Assembly: GCA_949297305.1 (NCBI GenBank)
Contig: CASFSG010000016.1
Span: 1-48,564 of the forward strand
DNA from: an uncultured bacterium
GTDB taxonomy: Bacteria > Bacillota_I > Bacilli_A > RFN20 > CAG-826
Reading direction: 5' to 3'
Length of the DNA stretch: 48,564 nucleotides
Positions 36,906-45,434 of this stretch are shown here, in pieces. A model generated the notes under the pieces. That model ran no database searches. It was not told the origin of the DNA and worked only from the letters and a program-made list of their open reading frames with translations. Each line of letters opens with the position of its first letter. Positions within the stretch are counted from its first letter, which is position 1. Made by a program: the position numbers and the translations under genes.

Positions 36906-38099
36906 ATGAATTTAAAAGAAATACGCAAAAACTGCAAATTAACCCAAAAAGAGGCTAGTGAAGTTATCGGCATGCCATTACGCACATATGTATTGTATGA
37001 ACAAGATGAAATCCACGCCGATCAACTTAAATTAGAAAGAATTAAAGAAAAATTGATGGAGTATATTGCTAAAGATACATCGATTTTAAAAGATAAAATT
37101 TTATTAATTACTGGTGGTACTGGTTCTTTTGGACACGCTGTTGTCGATCGTTTCCTAAATACTGATATTAAAGAGATAAGAATTTTATCGCGGGATGAAA
37201 AAAAACAAGACGATATGCGCAAGGAATATAATAATGATAAATTAAAATTTTATATTGGCGATGTAAGAAATTTAGATTCGATTATCGATGTTTTTAGAGG
37301 GGTCGATTATTGCTTTAGTGCCGCCGCCTTAAAACAAGTCCCGTCTTGCGAATTTTATCCCATGGAAGCGGTTAGGACGAACGTTTTAGGCTCGGATAAT
37401 GTCATCACTGCCTGCGTTCGTAATCATGTAAAAAAAGCTATTTTCTTATCGACCGATAAAGCCGCATATCCTATTAACGCTATGGGCATATCAAAAGCCT
37501 TAATGGAAAAAAATGTCATTGCTAGAAGTCGTCAGTTACTAGAGGGTGATACAATCTTATGTTTGACTAGATATGGTAATGTGATGGCGAGTAGGGGTTC
37601 AGTTATACCTTTATTTTTAAATCAAATTCAGGAAGGTAAACCAATCACCATCACCAATCCTAATATGACACGTTTTATGATGACGCTTGATGATGCGGTC
37701 GATTTAGTGCTTTATGCTTTTGAACATGGTAAACAAGGTGATTTATTTGTGCAAAAAGCACCATCGGCAACAATTGACACTCTAGCGAAAGCCATTATTA
37801 ATTTAACAAATAGTCAAACCGGTATTACTTATATTGGCACGCGACATGGCGAAAAATTATATGAAACACTCGTCACACAAGAAGAAATGCTTAAAGCCGT
37901 TGATTTAGGTAATTTCTTTTGCATCAAAGCCGATAATCGCGATTTGAATTACGATAAATATTTTTCAAAAGGTAACAAAGCTTTGAATTTAGGTGAAAGT
38001 TATACTTCCCATAACACTGAACGACTCGATGTAAGAAGCATGGAAGAATTACTAAAGAAATTGGAACTTTTTGGTGGAACAGTTAAACAACACGCTTAA
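36906..38099 (+). CDS. capE: UDP-GlcNAc 4,6-dehydratase/5-epimerase (CapE/FnlA-like) with N-terminal XRE helix-turn-helix
   Basis: From residue 62 the protein is a CapE/WbjB/FnlA-type enzyme that starts UDP-N-acetyl-L-fucosamine synthesis from UDP-GlcNAc. ILLITGGTGSFG (about 65-76) is the NAD(P) site, then IGDVRNLDSI, AAALKQVPSCEFYPMEA, STDKAAYPINAMGISKALME (Met at the usual SDR tyrosine place, as normal in this subgroup) and RYGNVMASRGSVIP. Residues 1-55 are extra: LKEIRKNCKLTQKEASEVIG then RTYVLYE, a well-formed XRE helix-turn-helix. GAGG and a promoter-like element precede the distal ATG, while no good ribosome site precedes the internal Met51, so the long form is favoured. It is followed 15 bases on by the epimerase. 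The DNA-binding role of the front is inferred. Confidence 0.9.
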   Translation: MNLKEIRKNCKLTQKEASEVIGMPLRTYVLYEQDEIHADQLKLERIKEKLMEYIAKDTSILKDKILLITGGTGSFGHAVVDRFLNTDIKEIRILSRDEKKQDDMRKEYNNDKLKFYIGDVRNLDSIIDVFRGVDYCFSAAALKQVPSCEFYPMEAVRTNVLGSDNVITACVRNHVKKAIFLSTDKAAYPINAMGISKALMEKNVIARSRQLLEGDTILCLTRYGNVMASRGSVIPLFLNQIQEGKPITITNPNMTRFMMTLDDAVDLVLYAFEHGKQGDLFVQKAPSATIDTLAKAIINLTNSQTGITYIGTRHGEKLYETLVTQEEMLKAVDLGNFFCIKADNRDLNYDKYFSKGNKALNLGESYTSHNTERLDVRSMEELLKKLELFGGTVKQHA

Positions 38100-38114
38100 A
38101 GAAAGGATTAAAGA

Positions 38115-39266
38115 ATGAAGAACTTTGTAAATAATGGCAAAATAAAATTATTAATTATCGTCGGTACTCGACCAGAGATTATTCGTTTATCAGCGATTAT
38201 CAATAAATGTCGAGAATATTTTGATACGCTTTTAGTCCATACTGGTCAAAATTATGATTATTCGTTAAATGGTATCTTTTTTAAAGATTTAGGCGTGGCT
38301 GAACCAGACATCTATTTAGATGCATCTAGAGATGATTTGGGTATGACAATTGGAAATATTATTGCTAAGTCGTATCAAGTGATGGTAGAAGTTAAACCTG
38401 ATGCTTTGTTAATCCTAGGCGATACGAATAGTTGTTTATCATCTATATGTGCGAAAAGATTGCACATTCCCATCTTTCATCTAGAAGCCGGCAATCGCTC
38501 GAAAGATGAATGTTTGCCCGAAGAAACTAATCGCCGTATCGTCGATATCATCAGCGATGTCAATCTCGCTTATAGTGAACACGCGCGTCGATATTTAATT
38601 GAATGTGGCTTTCCTAAAGAAAGGATTTATGTCATCGGATCGCCGATGACGGAAGTATTGACTAATAATCTATCTAAAATCCAAGGAAGCGATATTTTAA
38701 AAAGATTAAATTTAGAAAAGAATAAATATATCTTATTAAGCGCGCATCGCGAAGAAAACATCGACACTGATGAAAATTTCTATTCTTTATTTAACGCGAT
38801 TAACGCTTTAGCGGAAAAATATAATATGCCCATTTTATATTCCTGTCATCCGCGATCAAAAAAGAAATTAGCCCAAACTAAATTTCGACTTGATTCGCGA
38901 GTTATTACGCATGAACCATTAGGTTTCATCGATTATAATAATTTGCAATTAAACGCTTACTTCGTCGTCTCTGATAGCGGAACATTACCAGAAGAAAGTT
39001 CTTTTTATGCTTCGCTTAATCAACCCCTTGCTGCCGTTTCGATTCGCACATCTACCGAACGACCAGAAGCCCTCGATAGTGCCTCCTTTGTCTTAGCAGG
39101 CATTAATGAAAAGAGCTTATTACAAGCTATTGAGGTAGCCCTAAATAATAAAAACGGCAATGGTGTGTGCAAAGATTATCTCGACTTAAATGTTAGTGAT
39201 AAAGTTATAAAAATCGTTCAATCTTATGTCGATATCGTTAATAGGTTAGTTTGGAGAAAAAGGTGA
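38115..39266 (+). CDS. capG: UDP-N-acetylglucosamine 2-epimerase family protein (CapG/FnlC type)
   Basis: A 383-residue epimerase of the WecB superfamily: VGTRPEIIRLSAII (Gly17 onward), HTGQNYDYSL, LGDTNSCLSS, LEAGNRSKDECLPEETNRRI, SAHREENID and VSDSGTLPEESSF are the successive family motifs. In the company of CapE and CapF it is most likely the CapG/FnlC enzyme that performs the 2-epimerisation giving UDP-L-FucNAc, rather than the UDP-ManNAc-forming WecB. AAAGGA precedes the ATG. Its TGA shares one base with the ATG of capF, so translation is coupled. Confidence 0.88.
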   Translation: MKNFVNNGKIKLLIIVGTRPEIIRLSAIINKCREYFDTLLVHTGQNYDYSLNGIFFKDLGVAEPDIYLDASRDDLGMTIGNIIAKSYQVMVEVKPDALLILGDTNSCLSSICAKRLHIPIFHLEAGNRSKDECLPEETNRRIVDIISDVNLAYSEHARRYLIECGFPKERIYVIGSPMTEVLTNNLSKIQGSDILKRLNLEKNKYILLSAHREENIDTDENFYSLFNAINALAEKYNMPILYSCHPRSKKKLAQTKFRLDSRVITHEPLGFIDYNNLQLNAYFVVSDSGTLPEESSFYASLNQPLAAVSIRTSTERPEALDSASFVLAGINEKSLLQAIEVALNNKNGNGVCKDYLDLNVSDKVIKIVQSYVDIVNRLVWRKR

Positions 39267-40372
39267 TGTTAAATATTTTAGTGACCGGTTCAAAAGGTTT
39301 TATCGGCCATCACCTTGTCAAACTATTGCAGGATAAAAATTATACTGTTTTAGAATACGAGTTAGGTTGCCCGATTGATGAATTAAATGACTATATATTT
39401 AAATGTGACATCATCATCCATCTTGCCGGCGTTAATCGACCGCTTAATCAAGAAGATTTTTATCGCGGAAATTTTGATTTAACAAAATATCTCGTTGAAA
39501 CTTTAAATAAATATCATAAAAAGACACCTATTATTTTTTCTAGCTCCATTCAAGCAACCTTAAATAACGATTATGGCAAATCTAAAAAGATGGCAGAAGA
39601 TTTCCTCTTTAATAGCGGCTTACCAGTTTATATTTATCGCTTAAATAATGTCTTTGGAGCAGGGTGTAAGCCAAATTATAATTCGGTCGTCGCGACTTTT
39701 TGTTATAACATCGCGCATGATTTATCCATTGATATTCATGATGAAAATCACCTCGTTCACTTTAATTATGTGGATGACGTCGTTAAAGAATTTTTAAAAA
39801 TTGTCGAAGGGAAGAACTATCAAGGTCAAAAAGATATCTTGTCCTTATCTTTAACATATGATTGTTCGATCGGGAAATTAGCCAAATTAATTTCTTATTT
39901 TAAACAAGAAATAGTTTCTAGCCATCATCTACCACTGATTCATGATGAATTCGAACTAAAACTATTTAAAACCTTCTGTGCCTATTTTAGTGATGAAGGA
40001 GTCAACTATAACCACGTAGAAGATGAACGAGGATATTTCCTCGAATTATTTAAATCTAAAAGATATGGACAAATTAGTGAAAATATGTCCTACCCATCAA
40101 TTAAAAAAGGCGGACATTATCATACATATAAACAAGAAATTTTTTATACGGTGGTTGGAAGGACTAAAATAGTTCAACAAAATATTAATAGTGGGGAGAT
40201 ATCTATAAATATTGTCGATGGTGAACATCCTCAATTGATTAATATCGCGCCATCACACACCCATACAATTGAAAATATCAGCCAAGATAATTCTTATACT
40301 TTAATGTGGATAAGTGAAATCTATCATCCTCAAACCGCGGATACTTATCAAAAAGAGATAGTTAATAATTAA
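39266..40372 (+). CDS. capF: CapF/FnlB-type bifunctional reductase with C-terminal cupin
   Basis: The N-terminal domain is an NADPH-dependent SDR reductase (ILVTGSKGFIGHHLV, HLAGVNRPLNQEDF, SSSIQATLNNDYGKSK with Tyr-X3-Lys), followed from about residue 245 by a cupin domain (DERGYFLELFKS, GGHYHTYKQEIFYTV with its metal-binding His/Glu, APSHTHTIEN). This order is diagnostic for CapF/WbjC/FnlB, which catalyses the C3-epimerisation and C4-reduction of the CapE product. The start is taken at the ATG at 39266, overlapping the capG TGA by one base, with GGAGAAAAAGG just before it. A TTG at 39251 would include that site. With capE and capG it completes the UDP-L-FucNAc route. Confidence 0.9.
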   Translation: MLNILVTGSKGFIGHHLVKLLQDKNYTVLEYELGCPIDELNDYIFKCDIIIHLAGVNRPLNQEDFYRGNFDLTKYLVETLNKYHKKTPIIFSSSIQATLNNDYGKSKKMAEDFLFNSGLPVYIYRLNNVFGAGCKPNYNSVVATFCYNIAHDLSIDIHDENHLVHFNYVDDVVKEFLKIVEGKNYQGQKDILSLSLTYDCSIGKLAKLISYFKQEIVSSHHLPLIHDEFELKLFKTFCAYFSDEGVNYNHVEDERGYFLELFKSKRYGQISENMSYPSIKKGGHYHTYKQEIFYTVVGRTKIVQQNINSGEISINIVDGEHPQLINIAPSHTHTIENISQDNSYTLMWISEIYHPQTADTYQKEIVNN

Positions 40373-40606
40373 TTTTCATTTTATTTTTTACCTTTGTCGG
40401 TGGTATTAATTGCAAAGTCATATTCCAAATATGCTTTATTTTCTTCCTTAATTTTTTCGCAAATATTATATAATTTTTGCAAAATCTCTTTAGCTAACTT
40501 TCTTTTTAATGTTATAAGTTAACTCTTAATTTATAGGTATAGTATTCTTACTAATCAAATTGGCTCTATTGAGTTATTCTTGATAATAATTTATAATTCA
40601 TGTCAT

Positions 40607-40629
40607 TAGATATATAAAAAATATATCTA
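40607..40629. repeat. 9-base inverted repeat directly before the second polymerase gene
   Basis: TAGATATAT, five A, then ATATATCTA: a perfect inverted repeat ending 10 bases before the ATG at 40640. It overlaps a TATCAT -10-like hexamer (40628-40633) and could be an operator. No Shine-Dalgarno lies in the remaining space. Confidence 0.4.
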
Positions 40630-40639
40630 TCATCTTGCT

Positions 40640-43534
40640 ATGATTAATAAAAGATTATTTATCACTAACGGATTAATATATTTCATCTTTATTCTAGCCT
40701 TCATTTTCACATCTAATCTAGCTATTTTTGATTTTGGAGCCTATAACCGCCCCTTTACGACGGTGGAATATTCGTTGCTTTTTACTACCATTACCATCCT
40801 AATTGGTTTAACTTTATATCTAGAGTTTAAAAAGAATAATATTCGACCAAACTATCTCGTTTTATTGTTATTTCTAGGGCTATTTATATGCAATATTGTT
40901 GCAACCTTTCTAGTGCCATCTCAAGTCGATATTACTTTTGTGGGCACTGATGGCTTAACTTATATTACAAATCTCACATCCACTTTAAGCGACCGCATTT
41001 ACAATATTTTAAATAATGGAGTAACAATTCTTTTAACTTATTTTCTTTTCTTTATTTTACCGCATAAATTTCATTATCAAAGGCAATTAAATTATTTATT
41101 TTATGCGGTAGTCCTTTTCACTATTATTATCATCGCCTATACTTTTTTTGCTGAACTAGACACTTATAAAACGATTTGGGATGGCTTAATTCGCGGATTA
41201 GATGTTGCCTATCAAAAAATTAAATCAATCTTTATTAATGGCAATAATTATGGTTTTGTCATTTTATTAGGCATCATCGCTTTGATTTATTTAAATAATA
41301 ATCGCCCGAATGTGATTTGGTATCTATTAATGATTGCTTTCTATTTAGCGATGATTTTCTCTTTATGTAAGACGACCATTGTAATTGCAACAATCGTCAT
41401 ACCAGTCTATATTATCGCGCGATTAATTATGACGATGAAAAAGCATTGCGTGAGAAATATCTTTTTACTCGTCAGCGTTTTAGCTATCTTTACATCCTTT
41501 ATAATCATCGTTATCTTATCGACAAAATATTATAATTTACCAATCTTAAAACAAGTGCATTTCTTCCTCAATAATATTTTTAAAGATCACGGCACTTCGA
41601 CGATGGATTCTCGCGGTTATTTATGGTCGCTTGGTTATCAAATTATCAAGCAATTCAATTTGTTTATTGGAGTAGGGAAGAATCAGTTTGGCGAATTGCT
41701 CTCCAATATGCAAAACGCTGATGGACAATCATTGAATAATTTAATCTATGTCCATAATGGATATTTAAATATTTTAGGCGAAGGTGGTCTACTTTTAGCC
41801 CTTTGTTCTATCGGTATGTTCACCTATGTTTTATTCGCTGCTATTAAAACATTTAAATACGATAAGACTGTCGTTTTATCTACAGCTTTAGGTTATTTTA
41901 TTTTATTTATCTATATGTGGGCGGAAACTCCTGCCTTCATCTTCGCCTCTTCGTTAGAGCATTTTCTATTTATCGCGATGATTAATTTACCATTATTAAG
42001 TCGTTATTACGCTTTTAATCACCCTTATTATAACGAAGAAATCCTCTATTACGATTCAAATAAAGAATTATATCATCTAGAAAAAGAACATAATTTTGGT
42101 TTAATTAAACCATTGATGTTTATACTTTTGCCTTTATTAGGGGTCGCTTTATCATTTTTATTTTATTTAGCGATTACGAATAACTTATCTTGGATTCCCT
42201 TTTATATCGTCTTAGGCGTTACATCATTCTTATTATTGGTTTTACCAATCTTTTTAGAAGGTATTTATGGACGCGTTAAAAAGATTAAGATGAGGAAAAA
42301 GAAGTTTTTTATTGAATGTTATTTAACTCCCTTCGTTTATTTTTTCATCATTTTATTTATTACCAATTTAATCTTCTATTTACTACCTAGTCCCACATTT
42401 ACCGTTTTGTGTTATGTGACGATTCTTATTGTTACTATTTTATATGTTTTGACTTTCATCATTAAGCCATTAAATAAACTTCTAGGCATCAATGTATTCT
42501 TTAATAAAATAAATAATTTATTTATCAAGTTATATAGCCGCGGAATTAAAAAAGACAAGACGCAGGAAACTAAAGTTAATCCCGCTTATTTTGATGAAAA
42601 GCGACATCTTCTATTAATTGCCACTAAAGAAACTTATCATCTCGATGAAATTGTCACCGGCATTAATCAACTAAATTTTGAAGTCGATGTCTTTTCTAAA
42701 GATATCATCTTAAATAAATTAGAAAGCTTCTTTGCTAAAATTAATAAGAACTTCGTTTCTTATCAAAGCGAGCTATATTTAGAAGATATCGCTTCTAAAA
42801 CCCTCAATAAAAAATACACCCACATTCTCATTATTGATGAACCTTATTTAAATAAGCGTCTATTAAGGAATTTGTTTTTGACCCATCCTAGCGCCGAAAA
42901 AATTTACTTAAGATGGCATAAGATGAAGCGTTCGCGTTCTTTTATTAAAATGTTTGATAAAACTTATCTAGTTGCTAAAAGGAAAGAAAAGCAAAAGAAA
43001 TATTATCGTCAAATCGAACAATTTGCCTCGCTTAAATTCCTTCTTAACCATCAAGAAGATAACCGTTATGTTTATGGAACTTTATTATCTAAAAAGAATC
43101 TCGCTTTGCTCAATAAACTTAACGCCTATTTAGTCGAACCATTAACTGGTTATTTTGTCCAAGAAGGCTATCTAGCAAAGCAATTTTCAACGCCTAATTT
43201 CTTAATAAAATATCAACAAAATCAATACGAGAAATCTTTCCAAAATGTTTATCAAACTTATATTAATTCAAAATACGTTTTGTCGTTAGATAAAAGCGAT
43301 TATTTCCTCGTTCATAATTATTTGATTGAAACTTTATATAGTTATCGCAAAATCATCGTGATGAATATTCCACGATTATTAAGCGATGAATTATATCGAG
43401 AAAATAATCTTTATCTTTACGATAATATTCTCAACTACGATCATCCCTTCTTCCGCGACCATTATCGTTTATATCAACCGGAAATATATCGTAAATATAA
43501 TATTAAACAATTCTTATTAGAAATATTAAAATAG
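40640..43534 (+). CDS. O-antigen polymerase/ligase-like membrane protein with C-terminal cytosolic domain
   Basis: Residues 1 to about 460 are a Wzy/WaaL-type polytopic protein. FSLCKTTIVIATIVIPVYI lies near 240. The large external loop begins near DSRGYLWSLGYQIIKQF (about 323), and VHNGYLNILGEGGLLLAL (about 371) is the most conserved polymerase/ligase segment. Two further membrane hairpins follow (about 490-540 and 565-625), then about 325 cytosolic residues starting RHLLLIATKETYHLDEIVTG. That part has an alternating strand-helix pattern and a late SDELYRENNLYLYD, resembling distant GT-B-like or CgeB-like glycan proteins, but this is only a pattern match. It may polymerise or attach the glycan. 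The gene follows an unusual start region without Shine-Dalgarno. It is the second polymerase-like protein in the locus. Confidence 0.78.
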   Translation: MINKRLFITNGLIYFIFILAFIFTSNLAIFDFGAYNRPFTTVEYSLLFTTITILIGLTLYLEFKKNNIRPNYLVLLLFLGLFICNIVATFLVPSQVDITFVGTDGLTYITNLTSTLSDRIYNILNNGVTILLTYFLFFILPHKFHYQRQLNYLFYAVVLFTIIIIAYTFFAELDTYKTIWDGLIRGLDVAYQKIKSIFINGNNYGFVILLGIIALIYLNNNRPNVIWYLLMIAFYLAMIFSLCKTTIVIATIVIPVYIIARLIMTMKKHCVRNIFLLVSVLAIFTSFIIIVILSTKYYNLPILKQVHFFLNNIFKDHGTSTMDSRGYLWSLGYQIIKQFNLFIGVGKNQFGELLSNMQNADGQSLNNLIYVHNGYLNILGEGGLLLALCSIGMFTYVLFAAIKTFKYDKTVVLSTALGYFILFIYMWAETPAFIFASSLEHFLFIAMINLPLLSRYYAFNHPYYNEEILYYDSNKELYHLEKEHNFGLIKPLMFILLPLLGVALSFLFYLAITNNLSWIPFYIVLGVTSFLLLVLPIFLEGIYGRVKKIKMRKKKFFIECYLTPFVYFFIILFITNLIFYLLPSPTFTVLCYVTILIVTILYVLTFIIKPLNKLLGINVFFNKINNLFIKLYSRGIKKDKTQETKVNPAYFDEKRHLLLIATKETYHLDEIVTGINQLNFEVDVFSKDIILNKLESFFAKINKNFVSYQSELYLEDIASKTLNKKYTHILIIDEPYLNKRLLRNLFLTHPSAEKIYLRWHKMKRSRSFIKMFDKTYLVAKRKEKQKKYYRQIEQFASLKFLLNHQEDNRYVYGTLLSKKNLALLNKLNAYLVEPLTGYFVQEGYLAKQFSTPNFLIKYQQNQYEKSFQNVYQTYINSKYVLSLDKSDYFLVHNYLIETLYSYRKIIVMNIPRLLSDELYRENNLYLYDNILNYDHPFFRDHYRLYQPEIYRKYNIKQFLLEILK

Positions 43535-43550
43535 AAATGAGGTTATTGAA

Positions 43551-44750
43551 ATGATTAAAGAAATTGTTCCAAATGTTTATGGCTTATTCTATGCTAACAA
43601 GGAAGAAAAAACTTTTGAAGGCGTTTTGCCTTTAGAAAAAGGAATGAATTATAATGCCTATTTAATTAAGGCCAATGGTAAATTCATTTTATTTGACACG
43701 GTGGATAGCGAGGTCAGCGAGCAATTTAATTGCGAACTTAAATCGTTATTAAATGGCCAGCCGATCGCTTATTTTTTCATTCAACATTTAGAAAGTGATC
43801 ATTCTGCTTATGCTTATCAAATCATCAAAGATAATCCAGGGGTGGAAGTAATTACTTCGCCGCTAGGTTTAAATATCTTAAAGCGCTTCTTTGATTTGGA
43901 TGGTTTATCTTATAAAACCCACCTAATTAAAGATAATGAGCACATCATCATTGAAGATAGAGAATTTGTTACTTTGACCGCGATGATGGTCCATTGGCCA
44001 GAAGTTTTTGTCACTTATGATGTTCATGATCAAATTCTATTTTCGGCGGATGCCTTTGGAAGTTTTAATCATTTAAAGCAAGATGTTTTTACTTCCGCTT
44101 TCGATTATGAAAAAGTTTGGTTAGAACATGCACGAAGATATTACACTAATATCGTCGGTAAATATGGTCCACAAGTTTTAGCCTTATTAAACAAAGCAAA
44201 AGAAGTCAAAATTAAATATCTTTGCCCCTTACATGGACCAGTCTTTGATAATTTAAAAGATATAGATTTTATTATTAGAAAGTATCTCTTATGGGCTTCT
44301 TATCAAGAAGAAAAAAATGGTGTCTTAGTATTATCTTCTTCTATTTATGGTCACACTTATGAAGTCGCTCAAAAAATCTATCAAACTTTATTAGCTAATC
44401 ACCTCGATGCAACATTTATTGATCTAAATAATGAAGATGTCTCTTATGCTTTAAGTGCCTCATTTATTTATCGCAAAATTGTTTTGTGTGCTTCGACATT
44501 TAATATGGGTATCTTTACTTCGATGGAACATTATTTATTAGATATGATTAATCACCAAGTAAAAAATAAGAAATTTTATTTAGTTGAAAATGGTTCATGG
44601 GCTCCTAGTAGTGGCCGCCTAATGAAAGAGATGATTAATAAAGTTCCTAATAATGAAGTATATGAAGAAATCTACACGATTACTAGCGCGCATCATCCCT
44701 CCGATGATGAACGCTTAAAAGCTTACATCGATAAAATTATTAATTCTTAA
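43551..44750 (+). CDS. fprA: FprA-type flavodiiron protein (oxygen/NO reductase)
   Basis: A cytoplasmic enzyme that reduces O2 to water (or NO to N2O) in anaerobes. The N-terminal metallo-beta-lactamase domain keeps every diiron ligand: His79-X-Glu81-X-Asp83-His84 in QHLESDHSAY, His148 in MVHWPE, Asp167 in SADAFGSF and His228 in CPLHGPVF. The C-terminal flavodoxin domain (about residues 255-399) starts GVLVLSSSIYGHTYEVAQ and has CASTFNMGIF and NGSWAPSSGR for FMN. At 399 residues the length is normal and no rubredoxin domain is fused. GAGG precedes the ATG, 16 bases after the polymerase stop, so it seems cotranscribed with glycan genes, an odd partner. Confidence 0.93.
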   Translation: MIKEIVPNVYGLFYANKEEKTFEGVLPLEKGMNYNAYLIKANGKFILFDTVDSEVSEQFNCELKSLLNGQPIAYFFIQHLESDHSAYAYQIIKDNPGVEVITSPLGLNILKRFFDLDGLSYKTHLIKDNEHIIIEDREFVTLTAMMVHWPEVFVTYDVHDQILFSADAFGSFNHLKQDVFTSAFDYEKVWLEHARRYYTNIVGKYGPQVLALLNKAKEVKIKYLCPLHGPVFDNLKDIDFIIRKYLLWASYQEEKNGVLVLSSSIYGHTYEVAQKIYQTLLANHLDATFIDLNNEDVSYALSASFIYRKIVLCASTFNMGIFTSMEHYLLDMINHQVKNKKFYLVENGSWAPSSGRLMKEMINKVPNNEVYEEIYTITSAHHPSDDERLKAYIDKIINS

Positions 44751-44762
44751 GGAGAAGAAAAA

Positions 44763-45434
44763 ATGCTTGAAAAAATTGAATGCTTAATTGAAAAAGCTCA
44801 TCTAAAACAAGTAGCAAAAATTGTCGTTTTAGCGTCCGTAGGTTTATCCTTTCTTTTTTACCTTATTGGATATATATCCGCTTGGGCGATCAATGGTTTT
44901 GCTTTAGAACCTTTCTTTACCTTTTTACTTTATTTTATTTTAGCAAGCTTTGTGGTGGTGTCCTTATTGCTTAACCGCGGGACTTTAATCAAAACCTCTG
45001 TCGCTTTATTTATTATTGCAATTGGTGTTTTATCGTTTATTAAACTCGCGGATGGGCAAATTATTTCATTATGTTTTGATGAGATTGTTCGTGAATATTT
45101 ATGGGCGCAGGGAGTCGCTTCAATCTTTTCTTTAATTATTTCGATTTTTAATGTCATCATCGCTTTTTTATTCATCATCGCCTTTTTCTTTAGTAAAAGA
45201 GGATTAAATTTATTTGGATTTTTAGGTGGTATTGTTAATATTATTTTTGAAATTTTTGCTATTATCTTCGTTCTTGTCTGCGTGATTATTTTAGGTGTGA
45301 ATAATGATGTTGTTACTGGGGCTATCGATAGTTATTGGCCAATGTTGATTATTGCTTTAGGTGATTTTTGTGCATTAAGCGCGATGGCTTTCCTTTTGCT
45401 AAAAGCTTACGATATTGATCTCGCTAATTTTTGA
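44763..45434 (+). CDS. Small polytopic membrane protein of unknown function
   Basis: No family is recognised. The 223 residues contain a short amphipathic charged start (LEKIECLIEKAHLKQVAK) and six hydrophobic segments (about 15-37, 43-66, 71-92, 112-140, 148-175 and 190-215). AAGGAG lies upstream of the ATG, 12 bases after the flavodiiron gene, so the two are probably one transcript. It ends in TGA. A minus-strand open frame inside it is a shadow. Confidence 0.65.
   Translation: MLEKIECLIEKAHLKQVAKIVVLASVGLSFLFYLIGYISAWAINGFALEPFFTFLLYFILASFVVVSLLLNRGTLIKTSVALFIIAIGVLSFIKLADGQIISLCFDEIVREYLWAQGVASIFSLIISIFNVIIAFLFIIAFFFSKRGLNLFGFLGGIVNIIFEIFAIIFVLVCVIILGVNNDVVTGAIDSYWPMLIIALGDFCALSAMAFLLLKAYDIDLANF

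Noticed and set aside
33143-45434. Mycoplasma-type genetic code (TGA as Trp)
   Set aside because: TGA ends several well-conserved genes at the expected family length (34322-34324, 39264-39266, 45432-45434), and Trp is encoded by TGG throughout.
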